Source: Sphingomonadaceae bacterium
Lineage (GTDB): Bacteria; Pseudomonadota; Alphaproteobacteria; Sphingomonadales; Sphingomonadaceae
Length of the DNA: 6,654 nt
NCBI GenBank assembly: GCA_019245455.1
Contig: JAFARM010000190.1
Location: 1-6,654 of the forward strand
Reading direction: 5' to 3'
Positions 1 to 5,716 of this stretch are shown in pieces. Numbering within the stretch: position 1 is the first letter of the stretch; each line of letters opens with the position of its first letter. A program made the position numbers and the translations under genes. The notes beneath the pieces are model-generated. The model made no database searches and was not told where the DNA came from. It worked only from the letters and a program-made list of their open reading frames with translations.

Positions 1-411
1 CAGCGCCGTCGGCTTGGTCGGATCGTTGACCGCCGTGCCATAGGCCGTCGGGTTGGCGTTGAAGCTCGCGGCGGTGACGCCGTAGCCGGCAATGACCAGC
101 GTGTGGCCATCGACCGAGCGGTGCAGCAGCGCCTCCGACGACGAGCCATACTCGCCCGAGATCGCCGCGTTCTTGCCGCGCGCCGCCTGCGGCAGGACGA
201 GGGCGTCGGTATAGGTCGCCGACGCCGTGCCGGTGTGGGCATACTGGAACAGGGTGATCGGCGCGGCGGGGTTGTCGGCGTAGCTGCCGGTGCCGCCGAC
301 GACGCCGTTGCCCTCGACGCTGACGACAAGCCGGCCCTTGATGAAGGTGAAGGCGTCGGCCGGCGCGGCGAGCACCGTCGCGGCGAGGAGGACGGCGGCG
401 GGGCGGATCAT
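1..411 (-). CDS. Secreted protein of unknown function, N-terminal part (runs off the left edge)
   Basis: Reading the minus strand from the ATG at 411-409 gives 137 codons with no stop before the window edge, so the C-terminus is missing. The start is supported by AAGGA at 423-419, seven bases upstream of the ATG. The N-terminus is a signal peptide: a short MIRP head, a hydrophobic Ala/Val/Leu stretch to about residue 16, and an ADA cleavage site at 18-20, so the mature chain should begin at Phe21. The mature part is rich in Gly, Ala, Ser and Thr, with short beta-prone segments such as RLVVSVEGNG and GHTLVIAGYG, and the segment SGEYGSSSEA in between. That pattern would fit an extracytoplasmic all-beta (perhaps propeller-like) protein, but this is inference. 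I do not recognise a function. A C-terminal sorting signal such as PEP-CTERM cannot be judged because that end is absent. The gene is divergent from the hydrolase at 536, with 124 bp between them. Confidence 0.8.
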   Translation of the reverse strand, partial: MIRPAAVLLAATVLAAPADAFTFIKGRLVVSVEGNGVVGGTGSYADNPAAPITLFQYAHTGTASATYTDALVLPQAARGKNAAISGEYGSSSEALLHRSVDGHTLVIAGYGVTAASFNANPTAYGTAVNDPTKPTAL

Positions 412-535
412 CTGGATTTCCTTGGGGAGAAGGGCGGCGGACGGAGCCGATCGGGCGGCACGGTGCGATCCGGTACCGCGCGAACATGACGGTCGCGTGG
501 CAGGATGGCGGCGGTGGGCGGGCTTTGCTAGGCCG

Positions 536-1270
536 ATGGCCGTGACCGATCTTCGTACCCTGACCCGCGACGGCGTCGCCCTTGCCTATCGCTTCCGTCC
601 TGGGCGGGGGCCGGTGGTGTTCCTGCCCGGCTATAGGTCCGACATGACCGGGACCAAGGCCGAGGCGCTCGACGCCTGGGCGGCGGCGCGGGGGCGGGCC
701 TATCTGCGCTTCGACTATTCGGGCGTCGGCGCGAGCGGCGGCGACTTCGCCGACGGCACCATCGGCCGCTGGACCGACGATGCCGCCGCGGTGATCGCCG
801 CGGTATGCCCGGAGCCGGCGGTGCTGGTCGGCTCGTCGATGGGGGCGTGGATCGCCCTGCGTCTGGCCGTGCGCCGTCCGCAGGTGCAGGTGGTCACGGT
901 CGCCGGTGCCCCCGACTTCACCAACTGGGGGCTGCCGTTGACCGACGCCGACCGGGAGGCGCTGGCCGCGCAGGGCTTCGTCGAGCGGCCGAGCCGCTAC
1001 GGCGCGCCCTACCGCTACCACGCTCGCCTGATCGCCGACGGCACCGCGTGCCGCCTGCTGCCGGGGCCGATCGCGGTCGACGCCCCGGTCCGCCTGCTCC
1101 ACGGCCAGGCCGATCCCGACGTGCCGTGGCGCCTCAGCCTCGACGTCGCCGCGGCGCTGCGTTCGGCCGACGTTCAGGTGACGTTGATCAAGGACGGCGA
1201 CCACCGCCTGTCGCGACCCGCCGACCTCGCGCTGCTGACCGCGACGCTCGACGCGCTGCCCGGCGGTTGA
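536..1270 (+). CDS. Alpha/beta hydrolase, ABHD10-like (putative thioesterase/esterase)
   Basis: A 244-residue cytoplasmic alpha/beta hydrolase. The nucleophile elbow is GSSMG at 99-103, making Ser101 the nucleophile. The HGxxDxxVP motif at 189-197 gives Asp193 as the acid, and the DGDH segment gives His223, which completes the triad in the usual order. The oxyanion-side motif after strand 3 is probably LPGYRSDM (30-37). From memory, the region around RLLHGQADPDVPW and the following helix closely resembles human ABHD10, a mitochondrial acyl-protein thioesterase and glucuronide esterase. Bacterial homologues are usually annotated only as alpha/beta hydrolase, so the substrate is uncertain. The reading frame stays open upstream to 290, but that extension is antisense to the secreted-protein gene, and MAVTDLRTL at 536 is the first sensible start. 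The ribosome site there is poor. The gene is probably co-transcribed with the TPR gene that begins 13 bp after its stop. Confidence 0.9.
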   Translation: MAVTDLRTLTRDGVALAYRFRPGRGPVVFLPGYRSDMTGTKAEALDAWAAARGRAYLRFDYSGVGASGGDFADGTIGRWTDDAAAVIAAVCPEPAVLVGSSMGAWIALRLAVRRPQVQVVTVAGAPDFTNWGLPLTDADREALAAQGFVERPSRYGAPYRYHARLIADGTACRLLPGPIAVDAPVRLLHGQADPDVPWRLSLDVAAALRSADVQVTLIKDGDHRLSRPADLALLTATLDALPGG

Positions 1271-1283
1271 TTTCGGAGGCCCG

Positions 1284-2027
1284 ATGCGCGCGCTGACCCT
1301 GCTCCTCCTGCTTGCCGCCGCACCCGCGGTGGCGGCCGCGCCCGGCGACGGCGAGCGCTACCGTCAGTGCCTCGACCTCGCCCGCAGCGATTCCGCGCGC
1401 GCGATCGACGCGGCGACGGCGTGGCGGGGGGAGGGCGGCGGCGTGCCGGCGCGCCACTGCCTCGCGCTCGCCTATTCGGCCAGGGGCGACGATGCCGCCG
1501 CCGCGGCCGAGCTTGCCGCTGCCGCCCGCGCCGCGGAAGCCGCGCACGACGCCCACGCCGCCGACCTGTGGGGGCAGGCGGGCAACGCCGCGCTGCTGGC
1601 GAAGCAGGGCGGCGCAGCGATCGCCGACTTCACCGCGGGCATCACGGTTGCGGGAAGCGAGCCGGTGCGGCTGGCGGCGCTGCTGACCGACCGCGCCCGC
1701 GCGCTGGTCGAGGCCAACCGCACGACCGAGGCCAGGGCCGACCTGACGCGGGCGACGAGCCTCGACCCGTCGAGCGCCGACGGCTGGCTGCTGCTGGCAA
1801 CGCTCGACCGGCGGCTCGGCGACCTGCCCGCGGCCGAGCGCGCGATCCTGGAGGCGGCGCGGCGCGAGCCCGGCGACCCCGACATCGCGCTGGAGGCCGG
1901 CAACATCGCCGGGGCCGAGGGGCGGCTCGACCTCGCGCGGACGGAGTGGAAGAAGGTCGTGACCCAGGCCCCCGGCAGCGACGCCGCGGCGGTGGCGGCG
2001 AAGGCGCTGGCGCTCAATCCGGGGTGA
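1284..2027 (+). CDS. Exported tetratricopeptide-repeat protein
   Basis: A 247-residue protein with a strong ribosome site (GGAGG at 1275-1279, four bases before the ATG), 13 bp after the hydrolase stop. The N-terminus MRALTLLLLLAAAPAVAAAP is a classic signal peptide with cleavage likely after residue 17 or 19, so the protein is predicted periplasmic. The rest is Ala-rich helical repeat. TPR-like units can be placed at about 57-86, 93-126, 130-163, 165-198 and 199-232, with typical small residues at the helix packing positions and Asp-Pro or Gly-Asp-Pro turns (SLDPSSADGW, EPGDPDIAL). The last unit ends near ALALNPG. Two cysteines, Cys29 and Cys59, could form a disulphide after export. TPR proteins are protein-interaction scaffolds without catalytic activity, and nothing in the sequence identifies the partner. 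Operon linkage with an acyl hydrolase hints at an envelope or lipid-related role, but that is weak inference. The gene ends 14 bp from the convergent Uma2 gene. Confidence 0.88.
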   Translation: MRALTLLLLLAAAPAVAAAPGDGERYRQCLDLARSDSARAIDAATAWRGEGGGVPARHCLALAYSARGDDAAAAAELAAAARAAEAAHDAHAADLWGQAGNAALLAKQGGAAIADFTAGITVAGSEPVRLAALLTDRARALVEANRTTEARADLTRATSLDPSSADGWLLLATLDRRLGDLPAAERAILEAARREPGDPDIALEAGNIAGAEGRLDLARTEWKKVVTQAPGSDAAAVAAKALALNPG

Positions 2028-2041
2028 CCGCGTCCGCCCGC

Positions 2042-2614
2042 TCACCGCGTGCCGGCGAAAATCTCGTCCGCGTTCAGCGTCACGGCGGGATCGCGCAGCA
2101 CGAGCGGCTGGCCGGTGAGGTGGACTACCGACCGCCACTCGTTCGCGCCGGCACGCTCGAAGGTGGTGAAGGCATCGCGTGAGGCGTGGACGAAGACGAT
2201 CGTGTCGACGCTGGCGATCCCCTGATACTCGTCGAGCTTGACGCCATGGTCGTGCGCCTCGGTCGACCGCGACAGGATCGCGAAGATCACCCTGGGGTGC
2301 TTGAGCGTCATCGGCTCGTGGTCGAGCGCCCCGACATCGCGCGGATCGCAGTAGATCGCGACATCGGGCAGGCGGTAGGTGTCGCGCGACACCTCGAGCC
2401 CCATGTCGCTCGCCATCGCCTCGCATGGGCTGCCGGCAAGGCTGCGGGTCAGCGCGACGAGCAGGTTGCGCGTGATCCGCACGTGCCGCCGGTTGGCGCC
2501 GGCCATCATGTGCGGCACGCCGTCGATCAGCTCGAAGCGGTCCTCGCGGCCGCCATAGGCCTTGAGGAACTCGTCGACGGTCAGGCGGAGCGTCGCCGTC
2601 GCAGGCGTGGTCAT
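2042..2614 (-). CDS. Uma2/DUF820 family PD-(D/E)XK nuclease-fold protein with altered active site
   Basis: A 190-residue protein, the normal length for the Uma2 (DUF820) family, preceded by an excellent ribosome site (AAGGAGG, complementary to 2619-2625, four bases from the ATG). Family landmarks appear in order: an N-terminal helix (LTVDEFLKAY), FELIDGVPH with Glu28, the NRRHVRITRNL helix (41-51), RLPDVAIYCD with Asp84, the strand VIFAILSRST (109-118), and HGVKLDEY with Lys126. In typical members the strand reads roughly VVEVLSPST, and its Glu belongs to the metal-binding PD-(D/E)XK site. Here that position is Ala112 (codon GCG, 2279-2281), and the following Pro is Arg116. Glu28, Asp84 and Lys126 are retained. 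The fold assignment is firm, but nuclease activity is doubtful. The reading frame is intact with good codon use, so this is not an obvious pseudogene. Uma2 proteins are widespread, often multicopy, and their biological role is poorly defined. The gene is divergent from gloA. Confidence 0.88.
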   Translation of the reverse strand: MTTPATATLRLTVDEFLKAYGGREDRFELIDGVPHMMAGANRRHVRITRNLLVALTRSLAGSPCEAMASDMGLEVSRDTYRLPDVAIYCDPRDVGALDHEPMTLKHPRVIFAILSRSTEAHDHGVKLDEYQGIASVDTIVFVHASRDAFTTFERAGANEWRSVVHLTGQPLVLRDPAVTLNADEIFAGTR

Positions 2615-2719
2615 GCTGCCTCCTTCAGAAGCGCTTTAGCATATCGCCCGCTTGTTGGGCTCCCCGTTTCGGTCCTTCGTCAGCCGCGTTATATCCGCGT
2701 GCCACTACCGGAGCGCCCC
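2615..2719. promoter_or_regulatory. Divergent promoter region between the Uma2 gene and gloA (weak elements)
   Basis: These 105 bp must hold the start signals for both the leftward Uma2 gene and the rightward gloA-gloB pair. It is the least GC-rich non-coding stretch on the left side of the window. On the plus strand TATATC at 2690-2695 matches four of six bases of a -10 box and would give a leader of about 18 bases before gloA; no good -35 box is visible at the right distance. On the minus strand TATGCT, just upstream of the Uma2 ribosome site, is a comparable weak match. No clear operator palindrome was seen. These are motif matches by eye only. Confidence 0.25.
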
Positions 2720-3136
2720 ATGAAATACCTCCACACCATGGTCCGCGTCAGCGACCTCGATGCCAGCCTCGCCTTCTACAAGCTCCTCGGCCTGACCGAG
2801 ATCCGGCGCATGGAGAACGACAAGGGGCGGTTCACCCTCGTCTTCCTCGCCGCCCCCGGCGACGAGAGTGCGCAGGTCGAGCTGACCTACAACTGGGACC
2901 CGGAGGAATACGGCGGCGGGCGCAACTTCGGCCACCTCGCCTATGCGGTGGACGACATCTACGACACCTGCGCGCGGCTGCAGGCGGGCGGCGTCACCAT
3001 CAACCGGCCACCGCGCGACGGGCACATGGCCTTCGTCCGCTCGCCCGATGGCATCTCGGTCGAGCTGCTCCAGGCGGGCGGGCGCAAGGAGCCGGCGGAA
3101 CCCTGGGCGTCGATGCCGAACACGGGCGTTTGGTGA
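2720..3136 (+). CDS. gloA: Lactoylglutathione lyase (glyoxalase I), VOC superfamily
   Basis: A 138-residue protein, close to the 135 residues of E. coli GloA. It isomerises the hemithioacetal of methylglyoxal and glutathione to S-lactoylglutathione in the cytoplasm. The start MKYLHTMVRV is the canonical glyoxalase I N-terminus, and GGAG at 2710-2713 lies six bases before the ATG; the open frame further upstream (to 2186) is antisense to the Uma2 gene. Two VOC beta-alpha-beta modules are visible. The four metal ligands are all present and correspond to E. coli His5, Glu56, His74 and Glu122: His5, Glu54 (QVELTYNW), His72 (FGHLAY) and Glu115 (ISVELLQ). The compact loops without the extra insertions of the human and Pseudomonas putida type suggest the Ni/Co-activated class, which is inference. 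The stop is one base from the gloB start, so the two are almost certainly one transcription unit. Confidence 0.95.
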   Translation: MKYLHTMVRVSDLDASLAFYKLLGLTEIRRMENDKGRFTLVFLAAPGDESAQVELTYNWDPEEYGGGRNFGHLAYAVDDIYDTCARLQAGGVTINRPPRDGHMAFVRSPDGISVELLQAGGRKEPAEPWASMPNTGVW

Positions 3137-3137
3137 G

Positions 3138-3857
3138 ATGGAGGTCGTCCAGGTCCCGGTGCTGAGCGATAACTACGTCTACCTCGCCCACGACGGCGAC
3201 GAGACGGCAGTGATCGACCCGGCGGTGGCCGAGCCGGTGCTCGCGGCGGCGGCCGCGCGTGGGTGGCGGATCACGCAGATCCTCAACACCCACTGGCACC
3301 CGGACCATGTCGGGGCGAACCTGGCGATTAAGGAAGCGACCGGCTGCCAGATCGCCGGTCCGGCGGGTGAAGCCTCGAAGATCCCGGGCATCGACCGGGC
3401 GGTGGCGGACGGCGAGCAGGTCGCGGTCGGTGGTGCGGAGGGCGTCGTCATCGACGTGCCGGGGCATACGGCGGGGCACAACGCCTATTACTTCGCCGGC
3501 GCGGGCGTGCTGTTCTGTGGCGACACGCTGTTTGCCTTGGGCTGCGGTCGGCTGTTCGAGGGGACGCCGGGGCAGATGCACGCCAGCCTCGCCAAGCTGA
3601 TGGCGCTGCCCGACGCCACGCGGGTCTACTGCGCGCACGAATATACGCAGGCGAACGCGCGCTTCGCCGTCACGGTCGAGCCGGGCAACGCCGCGCTCGC
3701 CGAGCGGGTCGTCGCCATCGACGCGGCGCGCGCGTCGGGGCGGCCGACGGTGCCCTCGACGATCCGGTTGGAGCGGGCGACCAACCCCTTCGTGCGCGCT
3801 CGCGACGTCGCCGAGTTCGCGGCGCGGCGGGCGGCGAAGGACGCGTTCCGGGGCTGA
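3138..3857 (+). CDS. gloB: Hydroxyacylglutathione hydrolase (glyoxalase II)
   Basis: A 239-residue metallo-beta-lactamase-fold enzyme that hydrolyses S-D-lactoylglutathione to D-lactate and glutathione, the step after GloA. The start MEVVQVPVLSDNYVYL matches the family N-terminus (PxLxDNY), which fixes the ATG at 3138, one base after the gloA stop. The ribosome site is only GGTGAG overlapping the gloA stop, so translation probably depends on ribosomes arriving from gloA. Dinuclear metal ligands are all present: THWHPDH with His52, His54, Asp56 and His57, then His110 in PGHTAGH, Asp129 in FCGDTLF and His167 in YCAHEYT. The glutathione-binding features GCGRLFEG (135-142) and the C-terminal ERATNPFVR segment (212-220) are also present. 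The length is slightly below the 251 residues of E. coli GloB, but both the catalytic and the C-terminal helical domain are there. A palindromic repeat begins 10 bp after the stop. Confidence 0.96.
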   Translation: MEVVQVPVLSDNYVYLAHDGDETAVIDPAVAEPVLAAAAARGWRITQILNTHWHPDHVGANLAIKEATGCQIAGPAGEASKIPGIDRAVADGEQVAVGGAEGVVIDVPGHTAGHNAYYFAGAGVLFCGDTLFALGCGRLFEGTPGQMHASLAKLMALPDATRVYCAHEYTQANARFAVTVEPGNAALAERVVAIDAARASGRPTVPSTIRLERATNPFVRARDVAEFAARRAAKDAFRG

Positions 3858-3867
3858 AGCCTCTTCC

Positions 3868-3943
3868 TGTCATCCCGGCGCAGGCCGGGACCCATGATCT
3901 CAGAGGTTCGAGATCATGGGTCCCGGCCTGCGCCGGGATGACA
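3868..3943. repeat. Perfect 34-bp inverted repeat built from two REP-like units
   Basis: The arms are 3868-3901 and 3910-3943, perfect reverse complements over 34 bases, separated by the 8-base loop AGAGGTTC. Each arm contains its own hairpin: TCCCGGC-GCAG-GCCGGGA at 3873-3890 and its mirror with loop CTGC at 3921-3938. The element can therefore fold either as one long stem or as two short ones, the layout of paired REP units (BIME-like). The unit, beginning TGTCATCCCGG, resembles extragenic palindromes I have often seen scattered through alphaproteobacterial genomes, where spurious translations contain VIPAQAGTH; that is recollection and was not searched. It sits between the convergent ends of gloB (10 bp away) and the MATE gene (51 bp away). 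It could end transcription from both sides, but no T-run follows either arm, so it is not a classical intrinsic terminator. Confidence 0.93.
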
Positions 3944-3994
3944 TGGGCCTTTGATCGGTCTCGCGGCCAAACCACGGCTCGCGCCCCGCACCCG

Positions 3995-5341
3995 CTATAA
4001 AGCCCGCCGCCCCAGCCAGTAGAAGCGCGCCAGCAGCAGCCCCGCCGACACCGCGCTGGCGACGATCGTCCCCCAGACGATCCCCGCCACGCCCAGGTGC
4101 AGCACGATCGCCGCGACGTACCCTGCCGGCATCAGCACGCCGACATAGCTCACCATGTGCGTCGCCGCCGGCATCCAGATGTCGCCGCGCGCGCGCAGCG
4201 CCTGCGCGCCGACCGCCTGCAGCCCGTCGGTCAGATAGAACAGGCACGACAGGACCAGTGCGGCGGCCGCCACCGCGCGGACGGCGGCGTCGCGGGTATA
4301 GCCGCCGGCGACCGCGTCGGCCGCCCCCAGGATCACCGCCGAGACGAGGAGCGACACCGCCGCCGCCGTGGCGAAGCCCAGCGTGCCGGCGCGCCGCACG
4401 CCCGCAGGGTCGCCCGCACCGTGCGCTCGCCCGACGAGCACCGCCGTCGCCGCGGCGATGCCGAGCGGCCCCATGAAGGTGACGCCGGCGACATTCAGCA
4501 CGATCGCCCACGCCGCGACTCCGGCCGCGCCGAGCCAGCCGGCGACGATCGTCATGCTGTTGAACGCCGCCATCTCGACGAAATAGCTCGCCGCCGCCCC
4601 GTAGCCGATCCGCCGTAGCGCCGCCGCGCCCGGCGCGTCGGGGCCGGGCGTGCGGAACACGCCGAACCCGCGCGCCGCCGGCCAGCGGACGATGTAGCCG
4701 GCGACGAACAGCAGCAGCGCGGTGCGGCTGACGAGCGTCGCCGCGGCACTCGCCGTCGCCCCCGCCACGGCGAAGCCGCTGTGGCCGGGCACCAGCCACA
4801 GGTTGATCAGCAGGTTGACGCCGTTCGCCGCCCACATCGCCGCGGTTGCCGGCAGCGGCCGCCCCTGCGCCTCCAGCCAGAAGATGCCGGCGTCGACCAG
4901 CAGCATCGGCAGCAGCGACCAGGCCAGCAGGCGCAGCACCGGTGCCGCGCCCGCCGCCAGGGCGGCGTCGAGCCCGAGGTGGCCGAGCAGCACCGGCCCG
5001 GCGACCGCGAGCAGCAACGCCAGGCCGAGGCCGAGCCCCAGCGCATAGACCGTCCCCCGCCGCAGCACCGCGCCGGTATCCTGCGGCCGCCCGGCGCCGA
5101 TCGCCTGTGCCGTCAGCACCTGCACGCCCTGCAGCAGGCCGACGGCAGTGACGAGGATGACGCCGGTCGGCGCCCAGGCGAGCGCGAGGTGCGACAGCTC
5201 GACCGCCGAATAGCGCCCGACGACGAGCGTGTCGGTGACGCCCATCGCCATGATCCCCAGCCGCGACGCGACGACCGGCCCGGCAAGGGTCAGCAGGGTC
5301 CGCAGCCGCACGGGCGCGTGGTCGAGGGCAGCGGTGGCCAT
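3995..5341 (-). CDS. MATE family multidrug efflux transporter, NorM type
   Basis: A 448-residue inner-membrane protein with about 12 hydrophobic segments arranged as two six-helix halves, the usual size for MATE antiporters, which export cationic drugs and other toxic compounds using a Na+ or H+ gradient. Sequence marks include GPVVASRLGIMAMGVTDTLV in the first helix, QAIGAG (79-84) after helix 2, SYFVEMAAFNSM opening the second half, and TDGLQAVGAQALRARGD (371-387). By position and context Asp37, Glu256 and Asp372 correspond to Asp36, Glu255 and Asp371 of Vibrio cholerae NorM, the cation-coupling residues, so the transporter should be functional. The substrate and coupling ion cannot be read from sequence. 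The ATG at 5341 is the first in the frame, but no ribosome site is visible before it, so the start is less secure than the rest. The gene ends with TTA TAG. It is divergent from the OYE gene and convergent with gloB. Confidence 0.92.
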   Translation of the reverse strand: MATAALDHAPVRLRTLLTLAGPVVASRLGIMAMGVTDTLVVGRYSAVELSHLALAWAPTGVILVTAVGLLQGVQVLTAQAIGAGRPQDTGAVLRRGTVYALGLGLGLALLLAVAGPVLLGHLGLDAALAAGAAPVLRLLAWSLLPMLLVDAGIFWLEAQGRPLPATAAMWAANGVNLLINLWLVPGHSGFAVAGATASAAATLVSRTALLLFVAGYIVRWPAARGFGVFRTPGPDAPGAAALRRIGYGAAASYFVEMAAFNSMTIVAGWLGAAGVAAWAIVLNVAGVTFMGPLGIAAATAVLVGRAHGAGDPAGVRRAGTLGFATAAAVSLLVSAVILGAADAVAGGYTRDAAVRAVAAAALVLSCLFYLTDGLQAVGAQALRARGDIWMPAATHMVSYVGVLMPAGYVAAIVLHLGVAGIVWGTIVASAVSAGLLLARFYWLGRRAL

Positions 5342-5383
5342 GGCCGGCGGGTGGTAGGCGCGTGCGGGTCGAGAGTCACGGCC

Positions 5384-5421
5384 GGTTCTCCCCGGAACGG
5401 CCGAGTTCCTCCCCGGACGGG
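5384..5421 (+). repeat. Two partial copies of the CTCCCCGGAACGG repeat head
   Basis: GGTTCTCCCCGGAACGG at 5384-5400 and GTTCCTCCCCGGACGGG at 5405-5421 match, with small changes, the first bases of the full repeat at 5437. Each is cut off before the second half of the hairpin, so neither can form the full stem. They look like decayed or truncated repeat ends placed in the same orientation as the complete copy that follows. Confidence 0.6.
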
Positions 5422-5436
5422 AAAGGGCGGCACGTT

Positions 5437-5498
5437 GGTTCCTCCCCGGAACGGGGAGGGGGACCGCGCGGCTTCTTCAGCCGCGTGGTGGAGGGGCC
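5437..5498 (+). repeat. GC-rich double-hairpin repeat, copy A
   Basis: The copy starts with the stem CCTCCCCG-GAA-CGGGGAGG (5441-5459, 8 perfect pairs, 3-base loop). A short linker leads to a second stem, CGCGGCT-TCTTC-AGCCGCG (7 pairs, about 5466-5484), and the copy ends in GGAGGGGCC. Copy B on the other strand has the same order of parts but a different second stem, so the two are members of one repeat family and not a simple chance palindrome. From memory, similar elements are common between sphingomonad genes. No transposase is nearby, so it would be non-autonomous. Confidence 0.75.
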
Positions 5499-5534
5499 GG
5501 CCTCCGCAGTCAAACCGTGCGTCGCGTGGCGATC

Positions 5535-5585
5535 GACCCCTCCGTCACGCCTGCGGCGTGCCACCTCCCCGTTCCGGGGAGGAGC
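5535..5585 (-). repeat. GC-rich double-hairpin repeat, copy B (inverted)
   Basis: Read on the minus strand, this copy begins CTCCTCCCCGGAACGGGGAGG, whose stem occupies 5564-5582. It continues into a second stem CACGCC-GCA-GGCGTG (6 pairs, about 5547-5561) and ends GACGGAGGGGTC. The first stem and the tail match copy A almost base for base, while the second stem differs in sequence yet still pairs. It lies head-on to copy A, with about 36 bp of unrelated sequence between the two inner ends. Confidence 0.75.
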
Positions 5586-5716
5586 ATGGCGACCCGCCGC
5601 CGGCCGCGAAGCGCAAGCCGTTCTTCGCCGTCCGCCAACAAATCTCGCCGCCCCGCCGCTTGCCGCGGACGTGAACCGGGCCGTAGAGAGCGCCGACCCA
5701 TCCTGCGAGGCCGCGC

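Larger units (their letters stand above)
5342..5716. other. Intergenic region filled with GC-rich hairpin repeats
   Basis: These 375 bp separate the divergent MATE and OYE genes and contain no credible gene; the open frames crossing it are shadows of the neighbours. The centre (5384-5585) is made of repeat copies described separately. Outside them, 5342-5383 is the short MATE leader without a visible ribosome site. The stretch 5586-5716 leads to the OYE gene and has only a weak promoter-like pair: TTGCCG at 5660-5665 and TAGAGA at 5684-5689, with an 18-base spacer. That pair is a suggestion and not a call. Confidence 0.6.

Noticed and set aside
103..489. Plus-strand open frame antisense to the secreted-protein gene
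   Set aside because: The minus-strand reading has a signal peptide and ribosome site, whereas this frame is Arg/Gly-rich with no recognisable features.
290..535. Longer N-terminus for the alpha/beta hydrolase
   Set aside because: The extension overlaps the divergent secreted-protein gene and has no family similarity. The protein starts sensibly at the ATG at 536.
1188..2426. Long minus-strand open frame (412 codons) across the TPR and Uma2 genes
   Set aside because: It is antisense to the TPR gene and out of frame with Uma2, and its Arg/Gly-rich composition is typical of GC-rich shadow frames. The TPR and Uma2 readings have family motifs and good ribosome sites.
3868..3950. Classical intrinsic terminator at the 34-bp palindrome
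   Set aside because: The stem is far longer than usual and no T-run follows either arm, so it was called a repeat with only possible terminator activity.
3900..4835. Minus-strand open frame (311 codons) overlapping the MATE gene
   Set aside because: It is out of frame with the MATE protein, Arg/Gly-rich without motifs, and its C-terminus is a translation of the palindromic repeat.
5384..5462. CRISPR-like array from three CTCCCCGGAACGG motifs
   Set aside because: The motifs are unequal and truncated, the spacing is irregular and too short for spacers, and no cas genes are present.
4781..5674. Plus-strand open frame (297 codons) antisense to MATE and across the intergenic repeats
   Set aside because: Its Gln/Arg/Pro-rich sequence has no domain, and its second half is translated repeat. 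The MATE gene on the other strand explains the region.
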